From contig NZ_NEVK01000008.1 of NCBI RefSeq assembly GCF_002261265.1, positions 372,001 to 436,000 of the forward strand: 64,000 nucleotides of DNA, in the 5' to 3' direction. Made by a program: the position numbers and the translations under genes. Below the pieces are notes generated by a model. The model searched no databases, was not told the DNA's origin, and saw only the letters and a list, made by a program, of their open reading frames with translations. Below, piece by piece: positions 1 through 9,134 of the stretch; within the stretch, counting starts at the first letter, position 1; each line of letters begins with the position of its first letter. The stretch comes from Bordetella genomosp. 7 (lineage in GTDB: Bacteria > Pseudomonadota > Gammaproteobacteria > Burkholderiales > Burkholderiaceae_B).

Positions 1-750
1 CAGAAAGCCGGCGATCGCGTCATGGCATTGCTCACATCGGGCAACCTGGCCATCAGCCAGGCGGTCGTCAATGCATTGGCCCAGCAGGACGCCGGCAGCC
101 CCGACTCGCTATGGTCGGCGCCCGACATGTACGAAGCCGCGCGCCGGGTGGGCGTGGCGGTGCGCCGCGTGTACGAGCGCGATGCCGAAGCCCTGAACGA
201 CCATGGCGTCGACTTCAATATCAACCTGATCTTCGGCGGCCAGATCGGCACAGAACGCTGCCGGCTGTTCCAGGTTTATTCGGCCGGCAACTTCATCGAG
301 GCCAGCACCGATTGCCCCTACGTGCAGATCGGCGAGGCCAAGTACGGCAAGCCCATACTCGACCGCGTGCTGCGCCCCGCCACGCCGCTGGACGAAGCCG
401 CCAAGTGCCTGTTGATTTCCATGGACTCGACCCTGCGATCGAATATCTCGGTGGGGTTGCCGCTGGACATGCTGGTGTATGAAAGCGGCGCGCTGCGCGT
501 GACGCATTTTGCGCACATCGACGAAGACAACGAGTACTTCCGCATGATACGCAAGACCTGGGGCGCGCGGCTGCGCCAGGTTTTCGCCGAAATCGCCGAT
601 CCGGCATGGACCGAAGCCCCGGCTTCGGATTCGCTGGCCGCGGCCGGCCGGCTGTACCAGCCGCACGCCGTGACCCCTGACGACGGCGCGGGCGAAGCGC
701 CGCCCTTGCAGGTGCTCGCGCAGGACCCGGGCCAATCGCAGCCCGAATAG
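1..750 (+). CDS. Anbu-type proteasome-like peptidase, 3' part (5' end outside window)
   Basis: The frame is open from base 1, so the gene starts upstream. About 249 residues are visible. The segment GDRVMALLTSGNLAISQ, then a Met-Tyr-Glu-Ala-Ala-Arg-Arg-Val-Gly helix and an FGGQIG strand, fit the Anbu family (ancestral beta-subunit relatives of the proteasome and HslV). The N-terminal nucleophile lies outside the window and cannot be checked. The last ~40 residues are Pro/Ala/Gln-rich and look disordered. In other proteobacteria Anbu genes are grouped with transglutaminase, alpha-E and ATP-grasp genes; these would be to the left. The gene is convergent with the oxidoreductase at 785. Confidence 0.8.
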   Translation, partial: QKAGDRVMALLTSGNLAISQAVVNALAQQDAGSPDSLWSAPDMYEAARRVGVAVRRVYERDAEALNDHGVDFNINLIFGGQIGTERCRLFQVYSAGNFIEASTDCPYVQIGEAKYGKPILDRVLRPATPLDEAAKCLLISMDSTLRSNISVGLPLDMLVYESGALRVTHFAHIDEDNEYFRMIRKTWGARLRQVFAEIADPAWTEAPASDSLAAAGRLYQPHAVTPDDGAGEAPPLQVLAQDPGQSQPE

Positions 751-765
751 CCGTCTGCCGCGCCT

Positions 766-780
766 GGCGGCGACGCCGCC
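766..780. terminator. Short GC hairpin between convergent genes
   Basis: A GGCGGC-GAC-GCCGCC hairpin sits in the 34-bp gap between the convergent stop codons at 750 and 785. There is no U-run, so it is at best a weak terminator on either strand. Confidence 0.3.
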
Positions 781-784
781 GTCT

Positions 785-2032
785 TCAGGCAAACCGCGCC
801 GGCAAGAAGGGCGCCATTTCGGCCGTATCGTCACCCCGCACCACGCTTTCGGCCACCAGCCGTGCCGTGACGGCTGCAAACGTGAGCCCCAGGTGTCCGT
901 GGCCCAGCGCCAGGCTCACGGCCTTGCAGGACGGCACGCGACCCACGATGGGCAGCGAGTCCGGCGTAGATGGCCGCGCGCCCACCCACCTGGACGTGAC
1001 CGTCGGGCGCCTGCCCAGCATGGTCGCCGCGTCTGCTTCGAGCAGGGCGAACAGTTCATCGCTGGCGGGGTGGTCGGGCTGCGCGAACTCGGCCACGCCC
1101 GCCACGCGTATGCCGCCCAGCATGGGGGTCAGGTAGACGGACCTTTCCAGCCACGCCACGGGCCGCGTCAACGCGATGTCATCGGCCTGCAGCATCAGGT
1201 GGTAGCCCCGTTCGCTGACCAGCGGCAGGCGCAAGCCCAGCGCGGCGGCCAGCCGCGCCCCAGCCGCTCCTGTACATACCACCACATGATCACAGGCCTG
1301 CTGCCGGCCGCCGCCCGCCACGGTGCACCCGTGCCGCGCGGCCTGTATCGATTCAACTTCCATGCGCACGAAGCGCCCGCCCGCCCGCGCGAACTGCGAG
1401 GCATAGCGCAGGCACAGTTCATGGGGATCGCGCGCGTAGCGGCCGCCGGGATAGTAAATGCCGCCCGCGTGAAAATCGGCGACGGCGGGTTCCAGCGCCG
1501 CGGCCTCGGCCGCGCTTAGCCGCGCCGCGCGTGCGCCCAGGCGTTCACGCAACCCCACATGCCCGGCCAACGCCTGCTGCAGGCCGGCCCTGCTGGAACT
1601 CAGCGCCAGCACGCCGCTGTCGCGCACCAGCGACGTGGCGCCGGCGTGCTGCAGCAGCGTAGTGGTGTCCTGCACCGCCGTGCGCTGCAACGCGACCAGG
1701 GCCCGGCAACCGGCGTGGAACCGGGATGGCGTGCAGGCTCGCGTAAAGCCCGCGGCATAGCGCAGCATCGGGGGCAAATAATGACGACGCACCGCCACCG
1801 GGCTGGACCGGTCGAGCAACGCGCGGGGCAGCTGCTTGAACTGCGCCCAATTGGCAAACGGCACGCGCGCGTAGTCGGCCATCACGCCGGCATTGCCGAA
1901 CGATGCGCCGCCGCCGGGCGGCGCCTTGTCTATCAGGATGACGTCGCGCACGCCCGCCCGCTGCAGCCAGAGCGCCACGGACAGGCCGACGATGCCCGCC
2001 CCGATGACTGCGACCCGCTTGGTTTGGCTCAT
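785..2032 (-). CDS. FAD-dependent D-amino-acid dehydrogenase/oxidase (DadA-like, DAO family)
   Basis: 415 residues from the Met at 2032 (MSQTKRVAVIGAG). An upstream in-frame Met exists, but the extension carries no family sequence. The dinucleotide-binding Rossmann motif VIGAGIVGLSVALWLQRAG begins at about residue 7. The C-terminal FAD half carries GARPSTPDSLPIVGRVP and LGHGHLGLTFA, both typical of DadA-like DAO proteins. It would deaminate a D- or secondary amino acid and pass electrons to the respiratory chain; the substrate cannot be told. It is divergent from the VOC gene at 2127. Confidence 0.8.
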   Translation of the reverse strand: MSQTKRVAVIGAGIVGLSVALWLQRAGVRDVILIDKAPPGGGASFGNAGVMADYARVPFANWAQFKQLPRALLDRSSPVAVRRHYLPPMLRYAAGFTRACTPSRFHAGCRALVALQRTAVQDTTTLLQHAGATSLVRDSGVLALSSSRAGLQQALAGHVGLRERLGARAARLSAAEAAALEPAVADFHAGGIYYPGGRYARDPHELCLRYASQFARAGGRFVRMEVESIQAARHGCTVAGGGRQQACDHVVVCTGAAGARLAAALGLRLPLVSERGYHLMLQADDIALTRPVAWLERSVYLTPMLGGIRVAGVAEFAQPDHPASDELFALLEADAATMLGRRPTVTSRWVGARPSTPDSLPIVGRVPSCKAVSLALGHGHLGLTFAAVTARLVAESVVRGDDTAEMAPFLPARFA

Positions 2033-2126
2033 TGCCGTTCGTGACTTATAAAGGACAGGTTGTACCGGGATCATTCATTCCGGGCCGCCAGCGCATCCAC
2101 CGGGGCGCACGCATCAAGAGGCCTTT

Positions 2127-2477
2127 ATGCAAGTCAAGCGCATCGTTCCCAATATTGCTACCGCAGATATGGCCACGGCCCGCCGCTTTTACCAGGAAGC
2201 GCTGGGGCTGCAAGTACTGATGGACCACGGCTGGCTGGCGACCTACGGCACGGCGCACCAGGCGACGGTACAGCTCAGCGTGGCGACGCAGGGCGGGTCC
2301 GGCACCCCGGTGCCCGACCTTTCCATCGAAGTGGACGACGTGGACGAGGCCCTGCGCCGCATGCGGGCAGGCGGCTTCGACATCGAATACGGACCGGCCG
2401 ACGAGCCTTGGGGCGTGCGGCGTTTTTATGTGCGCGACCCCTTCGGCAAGCTGGTGAACATCCTGGCGCATCATTGA
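2127..2477 (+). CDS. VOC (glyoxalase/bleomycin-resistance) family protein
   Basis: 116 residues with the beta-alpha-beta-beta-beta pattern of one vicinal-oxygen-chelate module repeated: IVPNIATADMATARRFYQ at the N-terminus and FDIEYGPADEPWGVRRFYVRDPFGKLVNIL at the C-terminus. The WGVRRFYVRDPFG block is the usual VOC signature. The His/Glu metal ligands of glyoxalase I are not obvious, so the reaction is unknown. It is a stand-alone gene ending at a strong hairpin (2511-2536). Confidence 0.8.
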   Translation: MQVKRIVPNIATADMATARRFYQEALGLQVLMDHGWLATYGTAHQATVQLSVATQGGSGTPVPDLSIEVDDVDEALRRMRAGGFDIEYGPADEPWGVRRFYVRDPFGKLVNILAHH

Positions 2478-2510
2478 CACCGCGCTGAAGAGCCGCATGG
2501 ATGCGGCGGT

Positions 2511-2536
2511 ACACGGACCCGGCGCCGGGTCCGTGT
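2511..2536. terminator. Perfect 13-bp inverted repeat, probable bidirectional terminator
   Basis: ACACGGACCCGGC is followed directly by its exact reverse complement and then TTCTT on the plus strand. It lies between the convergent VOC gene (ends 2477) and the Bug gene (3' end 2561), where a shared terminator is expected. Confidence 0.65.
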
Positions 2537-2560
2537 TTCTTCCCCCCTGAAATCTGCCGG

Positions 2561-3538
2561 CTACTTCTTGGCGTTTTCCGCCAGGCCCAGCTTCTTGACG
2601 ATTTCGCCTTCGAGCTCGAACTGCTCGGCGGCGTAGCTGGCATAGTCTTCGGTCTTCATGTAGCTTTCCTGCATGCCGAACTGGAACAGCGCGTCCTGGA
2701 ATTCCTTGGTGTCGGCCACCTGCTTGAACACGTCATGCAGTTTCTTCACCACGGCCGGGTCCATGCCCTTGGGGCCGATGATGCCCATGGGCGCGTAGAT
2801 CGGGGGCGTGCCGTCCACTTCCTGCAGCGTGGGCGTATCGGGGAACTGCGGCGCACGCTGGGCGCCCCAGGTCACCAGCATGCGCATCTTGCCCGACTTC
2901 ACCATGGGCAGCACTGTGGTCGATCCGGCGTACACGTCGACAAAACCGCCCATCACCGCCGGAATCACTTCGGATTCGCCCTTGAACGGAATGTGCCGCC
3001 ATTTGATGCCATGGCGCGCCGCGGTTTCTTCCATCATGACGTTCGAGAAACTGCCCACGCTGGCCGTACCGTAGGTGATCTTGTCCGGGTTGGCCTTGGC
3101 GTAGGCGACAAGGTCGTCGAACGTCTTGAACGGCGAATCCGCCAGCACGCCCGCGCCCACCGTGTAGCCGGCCAGGGCGACGATGTAGGTAAAGTCCTTG
3201 AGCGGGTCGTACCCCACGTCGGCGATGTGCGGCATGCGCAACGTCGGGCTCAGGATCACGGCCAGCGTATGGCCATCGGGGCTGGCGCCCACCATGGCCT
3301 TGGAGCTCAGCGTGGCGCCGGCCCCGCCGCGGTTTTCCACAATGATCGACTGGCCCAGTATCGGCTCGGAAAGCTCGGCCAGGCGGCGCGCCACCATGTC
3401 GGTGGAACCGCCCGCGTTGTACGGCACGATAAGGCGGATCGGGCGCGACGGATAATCGGCCTGCGCGAACGCGGGCGCGGCAGCCACGGCGGCCGACGCG
3501 GCGACCAGCGCCGCAATACGTTTAAACAGGTATTTCAT
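2561..3538 (-). CDS. Bug-family (TctC-type) periplasmic solute-binding protein
   Basis: 325 residues. The start at 3538 (MKYLFKRIAALVAA) was chosen because it opens a clean Sec signal peptide ending at AFA-QADYPSRP. The mature protein begins with YPSRPIRLIVPYNAGGSTDMVARRLAE, the hallmark of the Bug/TTT receptor family that is greatly expanded in Bordetella. These receptors bind carboxylates or amino acids for tripartite tricarboxylate transporters or for sensing. No TctA/TctB genes are adjacent. It lies downstream of the dipeptidase and oxidoreductase genes on the same strand, so it may capture a related peptide or amino-acid substrate (inference). Confidence 0.9.
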   Translation of the reverse strand: MKYLFKRIAALVAASAAVAAAPAFAQADYPSRPIRLIVPYNAGGSTDMVARRLAELSEPILGQSIIVENRGGAGATLSSKAMVGASPDGHTLAVILSPTLRMPHIADVGYDPLKDFTYIVALAGYTVGAGVLADSPFKTFDDLVAYAKANPDKITYGTASVGSFSNVMMEETAARHGIKWRHIPFKGESEVIPAVMGGFVDVYAGSTTVLPMVKSGKMRMLVTWGAQRAPQFPDTPTLQEVDGTPPIYAPMGIIGPKGMDPAVVKKLHDVFKQVADTKEFQDALFQFGMQESYMKTEDYASYAAEQFELEGEIVKKLGLAENAKK

Positions 3539-3566
3539 GGTTTTCCCCTTGTTGTGCGGCCGCCCG

Positions 3567-4592
3567 TTATTGCGCCGCGGACCAGATTTCGCCGAATACG
3601 CGCTGGAAATTGCCGCCAAGCACGCCTTCGATCTGCGCAGCGGTCAGGCCGCCTTCTTCCAGCGCCTGCGTGATGCGCGGAAACTGCACGGGCGTGGGAA
3701 TTTCTTCCGGATACCGCGCTTCCATCACATCGCCGAAGGCGCTGGAAAAATCGCCGCCCGACGCGGCATACTTGGTGCGCGACATCACCATCACGTGACG
3801 CACCGCCTCGTACGTATCCACCGACGGATAGTCGGTGCCGATACCCACGTGTTCGTATCCCACCAGGTTGCCGATATGCTTGATATTGGCCACGAAGTCT
3901 TCCAGCGTGGGACGCTGCCCCGCCTGGCCCCGCCAAAGCAGGTAGGCATGGATGCTGCAGCCGATAACCCCTCCGGTGTCGGCCACCGCGCGGATCACAT
4001 CGTCGGACTTGTTGCGGGGACGCTCGATCACTGCATTGGCGTTGGCGTGCGTCAGCAGCACGGGCTTGCTGCTGTGGCGGGCCGCGTCCAGGCAGGTTTG
4101 CGGGGCGCAGTGGCTGAGGTCGATGGCGATACCAACCCGATTCATCTCTTTCACCATGTCGACGCCCAGCATCGACAGGCCGGCGTTGCGCTTTTCCAGG
4201 CAGCCATCGCCGATCAGGTTGGCTTCGTTGTAGGTAAGCTGGATGACCCGGATGCCCAGCGTATGGAAAAGTTTGACGCGGTCGACCTGGTCTCCCAGTG
4301 GCTTGGCGTTCTGCCAGCCCATGATGAGGCCCAGCTTGCCCTGTTGCTTGGCCAGCGCGATATCGCCGGCCTGTTGCACGAGCAGCCACGACCCGGACGG
4401 GTCGAGCGCGCGCTCGCGCCAGGTAATGGCGTCGCGCAGTGCTTCTTCGAAGCCCGCGCTCATCTCGGTAACGGTAAGGTTGATGGCGCTGACGCCCCCT
4501 GCGAGCATGTCGCGTGTATTTCCATCACTGAAGAACACCAGCCCGTCGATGACGACCGACTTGCGGTGCAGGGCTTCGGATGTTGCGCTCAT
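3567..4592 (-). CDS. M19 (renal-type) dipeptidase-like metallohydrolase, atypical metal site
   Basis: 341 residues. The start at 4592 (MSATSEALHRKSVVIDG) has a good AGGAG ribosome site (AGGAGAGAATTCA before ATG). Family blocks seen are QLTYNEANLIGDG, IDLSHCAPQTCLDAA, LLTHANANAV and GIGTDYPS near the C-terminus. The family's first metal motif, H-x-D after VIDG, is absent: the sequence reads VIDGLVFFSDGN. It may therefore have an altered metal site or a different reaction. It sits in a same-strand run with the FAD oxidase (4643) and the Bug receptor, suggesting a peptide or amino-acid catabolic unit. Confidence 0.75.
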   Translation of the reverse strand: MSATSEALHRKSVVIDGLVFFSDGNTRDMLAGGVSAINLTVTEMSAGFEEALRDAITWRERALDPSGSWLLVQQAGDIALAKQQGKLGLIMGWQNAKPLGDQVDRVKLFHTLGIRVIQLTYNEANLIGDGCLEKRNAGLSMLGVDMVKEMNRVGIAIDLSHCAPQTCLDAARHSSKPVLLTHANANAVIERPRNKSDDVIRAVADTGGVIGCSIHAYLLWRGQAGQRPTLEDFVANIKHIGNLVGYEHVGIGTDYPSVDTYEAVRHVMVMSRTKYAASGGDFSSAFGDVMEARYPEEIPTPVQFPRITQALEEGGLTAAQIEGVLGGNFQRVFGEIWSAAQ

Positions 4593-4642
4593 TGAATTCT
4601 CTCCTGATGCAATCGTTGCGGGCCGCGAGCCCATTGTGCAAG

Positions 4643-5920
4643 CTATAAAAAGCGCCCCAATCGGAACGCGCCCATATCTACAGCGGGCCGGTTGCCCAAC
4701 AGCAGGTCTTTCATCACCTCGCCCGCGGCGGGGCCGATGCCGAACCCGTGCCCGGAGAATCCGGACGCCAGGTAGAGGCCCGGCACAGCGTCCACGGCCG
4801 ACATCACCGGCAGCGCGTCGGGAGTCACGTCGATGTAGCCCGCCCACGACTGGGCCACCCGCGCCTGGGCAAATTCCGGAAAGGCGTGCACGACGTTCTG
4901 CCAGGCCTGGCGCAACCCGGCCTGCGAAGGCCCGGGATCCAGCACGCGGGTTCTTTCAAACGGCGACACTTGGTCCAGCGCGAAACGCCGGGGCACGGCC
5001 AGTTCTTCGAAAAACCGCTTGCCCACGCGCAGGCGCACAAAGTCGCGGTTGCGCAGCCAGCTCCTGACAAAGCTGCCGAACAGCCGGAAGCTGTCGGGCA
5101 CCAGGTCGGCCATGGACGCGCCGAATTGCGAAACGGTGTAGCCGCCGTCGCCGCGCTTGCGGCAGGTGAAATTCTTGCCGTTGATGGCGGCCAACGGGCC
5201 CGCGTCCAGCGCCGTGGTGCGCAGCACCGACCCTCGCACCTTGAGCTGGGGAAACTCCACGCCGAGATTTCCGCAGAACAGCCGCGACCATGCGCCTCCG
5301 GCCAGCAGCGCCGACTGCACCGCCACCGCGCCGTGCTCGGTGACCACCGCGCTGACCTTGCCGCCGCTTTGCTCCACACCCCGCACCGCGCAGTTTTCGT
5401 GCACCAGCGCGCCCGCCTGGCGGGCAAGGTCGGCAATACATTGCGTGGCGATGGCCGGCTCTGCCACGCCGTCCGAGGCGCTGTACATGGCGCCCGACCA
5501 TTGCCGGGCCGACGCGGGAATCAACGATGACAATGCCGCGCGCTCAAGCAGGGTCGCGTCTACGCCATAGTCCCTCACGCTTTGCAGCCAGCCCTGGTGC
5601 TGCTGCCTGTCGGCATCGGCCTCCTGCAGGTACAGCACGCCGGTGTTCCGGAACCCCACATCGACCTGCGCCTGGATATCGGCCCACAACTGCTTGGCGC
5701 GGATTGCCAGCGGCACTTCGGCCGGGTCGCGCCCCAGCGTGCGCACCCAGCCCCAGTTGCGCGACGACTGCTCGCCCCCGATATGGCCCTTTTCGAATAC
5801 CCCCACGCGCACGCCCGCGCGCGCCAGCGCATACGCGGTGCTGACACCAATAATTCCCCCGCCAATGACTGCCACATCTAGTGTTTTGGGTAGTGGCCTG
5901 GCCGCACCGGTATTTGACAT
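4643..5920 (-). CDS. FAD-dependent oxidoreductase, glycine/D-amino-acid oxidase type
   Basis: 425 residues from the Met at 5920 (MSNTGAARPLPKTLDVAVIGGG). A further in-frame upstream Met at 5944 would add only eight residues. The Rossmann motif VAVIGGGIIGVSTAYALARAG is followed by FEKGHIGGEQSSRNWGWVR, a common signature of this DAO subfamily. The C-terminus has YIDVTPDALPVMS and ASGFSGHGFGIGPAAGEVM. It oxidises a primary or secondary amine of unknown identity. It leads a likely operon oxidase-dipeptidase-Bug receptor. The upstream region is AT-rich with partly palindromic ATAT/GTTAT..ATAAC elements that could be promoter and operator. Confidence 0.85.
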   Translation of the reverse strand: MSNTGAARPLPKTLDVAVIGGGIIGVSTAYALARAGVRVGVFEKGHIGGEQSSRNWGWVRTLGRDPAEVPLAIRAKQLWADIQAQVDVGFRNTGVLYLQEADADRQQHQGWLQSVRDYGVDATLLERAALSSLIPASARQWSGAMYSASDGVAEPAIATQCIADLARQAGALVHENCAVRGVEQSGGKVSAVVTEHGAVAVQSALLAGGAWSRLFCGNLGVEFPQLKVRGSVLRTTALDAGPLAAINGKNFTCRKRGDGGYTVSQFGASMADLVPDSFRLFGSFVRSWLRNRDFVRLRVGKRFFEELAVPRRFALDQVSPFERTRVLDPGPSQAGLRQAWQNVVHAFPEFAQARVAQSWAGYIDVTPDALPVMSAVDAVPGLYLASGFSGHGFGIGPAAGEVMKDLLLGNRPAVDMGAFRLGRFL

Positions 5921-5975
5921 TAATATCGTTATTCGATAACACAACTTGTAATGCGATATTTATATATCGATATGG
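5921..5975 (-). promoter_or_regulatory. AT-rich promoter/operator region of the FAD oxidase operon
   Basis: About 55 bp just upstream of the start at 5920 are much AT-richer than the surroundings. They contain the near-palindromes GTTATTCGATAAC (5928-5940) and ATATTTATATATCGATAT. This is a plausible promoter with a regulator site, but no regulator gene is adjacent. Confidence 0.35.
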
Positions 5976-6123
5976 CCGTGCCGCGCAATCAGGAAATCCC
6001 GGATGGCATCGGCCATGGATACGTACAAGGGCCAGGAACGACGACGCCGCCCACAGGGGGCGGCGCGAAAGAAATAGCCATTTGGCGCAGGGCGCCCCAA
6101 CTCGGGGCGGGCCGGATGGCCTG

Positions 6124-6972
6124 TTAGGCGGGCAGGTCGAGTTCGCGCCAGATGGCCAGGGGAGCCTCGGCGTGATTCAAGGTATAGAAATGCAGGCCGG
6201 GCGCGCCGTTGTCGAGCAGCGTCTGGCACAGCTCGCCCACCACATCGACGCCGAAGGCGCGGATGGACGCCTTGTCGTCGCCGAACTCGGCCAGCCGCAG
6301 CCGGATCCAGCGCGGGATCTCGGCGCCGCACATTTCCGAGAATCGCACCAGCTGGTTGTGGTTGGTAATGGGCATGATGCCCGGCACGATGGGTATCTTC
6401 ACGCCCTTGGCTTGCGCACGATCGACAAAATCGAAGTACGCGTCGGCGTTGAAAAAGTACTGTGTAATGGCGGCGTCGGCGCCGGCGTTGACCTTGGCCA
6501 CGAAGTGATCCAGGTCGACCGACGGGCTGGCGGCCTGCGGATGCATTTCGGGATACGCGGCCACTTCGATGTGGAACGTGTCGCCGGTCTGTGCACGGAT
6601 GAACGCAACCAGGTCGGCGGCGTAGCGCAGTTCTCCGGGGTCGCCCCCCATGCCCGAGGGCAGGTCGCCGCGCAGCGCCACCAGGCGGCGCACGCCCTGT
6701 TCGCGGTACGCCGCGAGTATGTCGCGCAGGCTGTCGCGCGTGGCGCCAATACACGACAGGTGCGGCGCGGCATCGCAACCCAGGTTCTGCAGCATGCGCA
6801 CCGTATCGGCCGTGCCGGCGCGGGTAGAGCCGCCCGCGCCGAACGTCACGCTGACATAGCGCGGCTGCATGGCCAGCATCTGCTTGGCCGCGCGCACCAG
6901 GCGCTCTTGGGCGGCGATGTCGCGCGGCGGGAAAAATTCCAGGCTCAGTGCAGCGGTAGTTGAGGCGGTCAT
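6124..6972 (-). CDS. metF: 5,10-methylenetetrahydrofolate reductase
   Basis: 282 residues, normal length for bacterial MetF. It reduces 5,10-methylene-THF to 5-methyl-THF, the methyl donor for methionine synthesis. Diagnostic blocks are LSLEFFPPRD at the N-terminus, YVSVTFGAGGSTR, LVALRGDLP, the TQYFFNADAYFDFVD barrel strand and IPIVPGIMPITN. It is the last gene of ahcY - holin-like - metF on the minus strand and follows the membrane-protein gene by 12 bp. The arrangement couples S-adenosylhomocysteine recycling to methyl supply, so the upstream SAH riboswitch may also control metF. Confidence 0.95.
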   Translation of the reverse strand: MTASTTAALSLEFFPPRDIAAQERLVRAAKQMLAMQPRYVSVTFGAGGSTRAGTADTVRMLQNLGCDAAPHLSCIGATRDSLRDILAAYREQGVRRLVALRGDLPSGMGGDPGELRYAADLVAFIRAQTGDTFHIEVAAYPEMHPQAASPSVDLDHFVAKVNAGADAAITQYFFNADAYFDFVDRAQAKGVKIPIVPGIMPITNHNQLVRFSEMCGAEIPRWIRLRLAEFGDDKASIRAFGVDVVGELCQTLLDNGAPGLHFYTLNHAEAPLAIWRELDLPA

Positions 6973-6984
6973 CAGAAGAAGAAA

Positions 6985-7320
6985 TCAGGGAATCAGGCGC
7001 GAAAGCAGCCCGGAAATGATGCTGTACAGAATGGCGCCCGCCACGGCCCACCAGAAGCCGTTGACCTGAAAGCCTCGCAGGATGGAACCGGCCAGCCAGA
7101 ACAGCAGCGCGTTGAGCACGATCAGGAACAGGCCCAGGGTCACGATCGTGATGGGCAGCGTCAGCAGCACCAGCACCGGCTTGACCAGCATGTTCAACAG
7201 ACCCAGCACCAGCGCGGCGATCAGGGCCGAGCCAAAGCTCGCCACCGCGATACCCGGAAGCAGGTAGGCCACGGCGAGCAGGGCAATTGCGTTCAGGATC
7301 CAGACGAGTATCAAGGTCAT
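6985..7320 (-). CDS. Small membrane protein, phage-holin-4/PF04020 type
   Basis: 111 residues with about four hydrophobic segments (LILVWILNAIALLAVAYLL, FGSALIAALVLGLLNMLV, LVLLTLPITIVTLGLFLIVL and FWWAVAGAILYSIISGLL). This pattern, and the VKPVLVLLTLPITIVTLGLFLIVLNA block, match the widespread chromosomal holin-like family PF04020. No phage genes are present. Its position between ahcY and metF is conserved in related genomes as far as I recall, but its role there is unknown. Confidence 0.8.
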   Translation of the reverse strand: MTLILVWILNAIALLAVAYLLPGIAVASFGSALIAALVLGLLNMLVKPVLVLLTLPITIVTLGLFLIVLNALLFWLAGSILRGFQVNGFWWAVAGAILYSIISGLLSRLIP

Positions 7321-7349
7321 TGCGATCTCCGGTTAAGCGCCAGAATGAC

Positions 7350-7403
7350 GGTGGGGCCGCCCAGGTGGGGCCGCCTAGGTGGGGCCGCCCAGGTGGGGCC
7401 GCC
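7350..7403. repeat. 14-bp tandem repeat, about 3.9 copies, in the ahcY-holin spacer
   Basis: The unit GGTGGGGCCGCCCA is repeated at 7350, 7364, 7378 and 7392 (last copy partial; one copy has CCTA instead of CCCA). It lies inside the operon between ahcY and the membrane-protein gene and is a candidate variable-number repeat. Confidence 0.85.
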
Positions 7404-7420
7404 GCGCCACCTGGCGCGGC
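7401..7420 (-). terminator. Strong GC hairpin just 3' of ahcY
   Basis: GCCGCGCCA-CC-TGGCGCGGC is a perfect inverted repeat about 20 bp after the ahcY stop. Without a U-run it may be an attenuator, or a processing/stability hairpin that lowers expression of the downstream genes, rather than a full terminator. Confidence 0.4.
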
Positions 7421-7439
7421 CTGCCTATTGTGCTACAGA

Positions 7440-8858
<1,419 letters not shown>

Positions 8859-8959
8859 GTGTGTACTCCGGTAAATATTCAACGGCAACGCGCGTCGCGG
8901 GCGGCCGACGGAAGCACAGATCATGGAAAGCGCGCCCGCCTTTATCGACCCTGCGACAA

Positions 8960-9072
8960 AGGTGAGCGCCGTTGCTGGACGCCGCCCGGGGCGGCGCCTG
9001 GTGAGATTCCTGAGCCTGGCGACCCGGCCGCCCGCGTGTGTGGCAGCCATGGATCGTCGCAGCGCTCCTCAG
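8960..9072 (-). ncRNA. S-adenosylhomocysteine (SAH) riboswitch, ahcY leader
   Basis: Read on the minus strand, the leader opens with CUGAGGAGCGCUGCGACG. A CCAGGCUCAG strand follows that can close the outer CUGAG/CUCAG stem, and it ends with AACGGCGCUCACC. The GAGCGC and GCGCUC segments give the pseudoknot of the SAH riboswitch class, which in beta-proteobacteria sits upstream of ahcY and switches it on when SAH accumulates. The variable arm between them is GC-rich and self-complementary (GCGCCGCCCCGGGCGGCGUC). It ends about 100 nt before the ahcY ATG. Confidence 0.88.
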
Positions 9073-9082
9073 GACTGGCTGA

Positions 9083-9110
9083 ATTGTACCGGGTGCAGGC
9101 GGGCGCGCAA
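9083..9110 (-). promoter_or_regulatory. Probable sigma70 promoter of the ahcY operon
   Basis: On the minus strand TTGCGC (9110-9105) is followed after 16 nt by TACAAT (9088-9083). This would start the RNA a few bases before the first riboswitch stem at 9072. The spacing and position fit; it is inferred from sequence only. Confidence 0.6.
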
Positions 9111-9134
9111 CACTGGGCGGCCGCCGGCCGTAGT

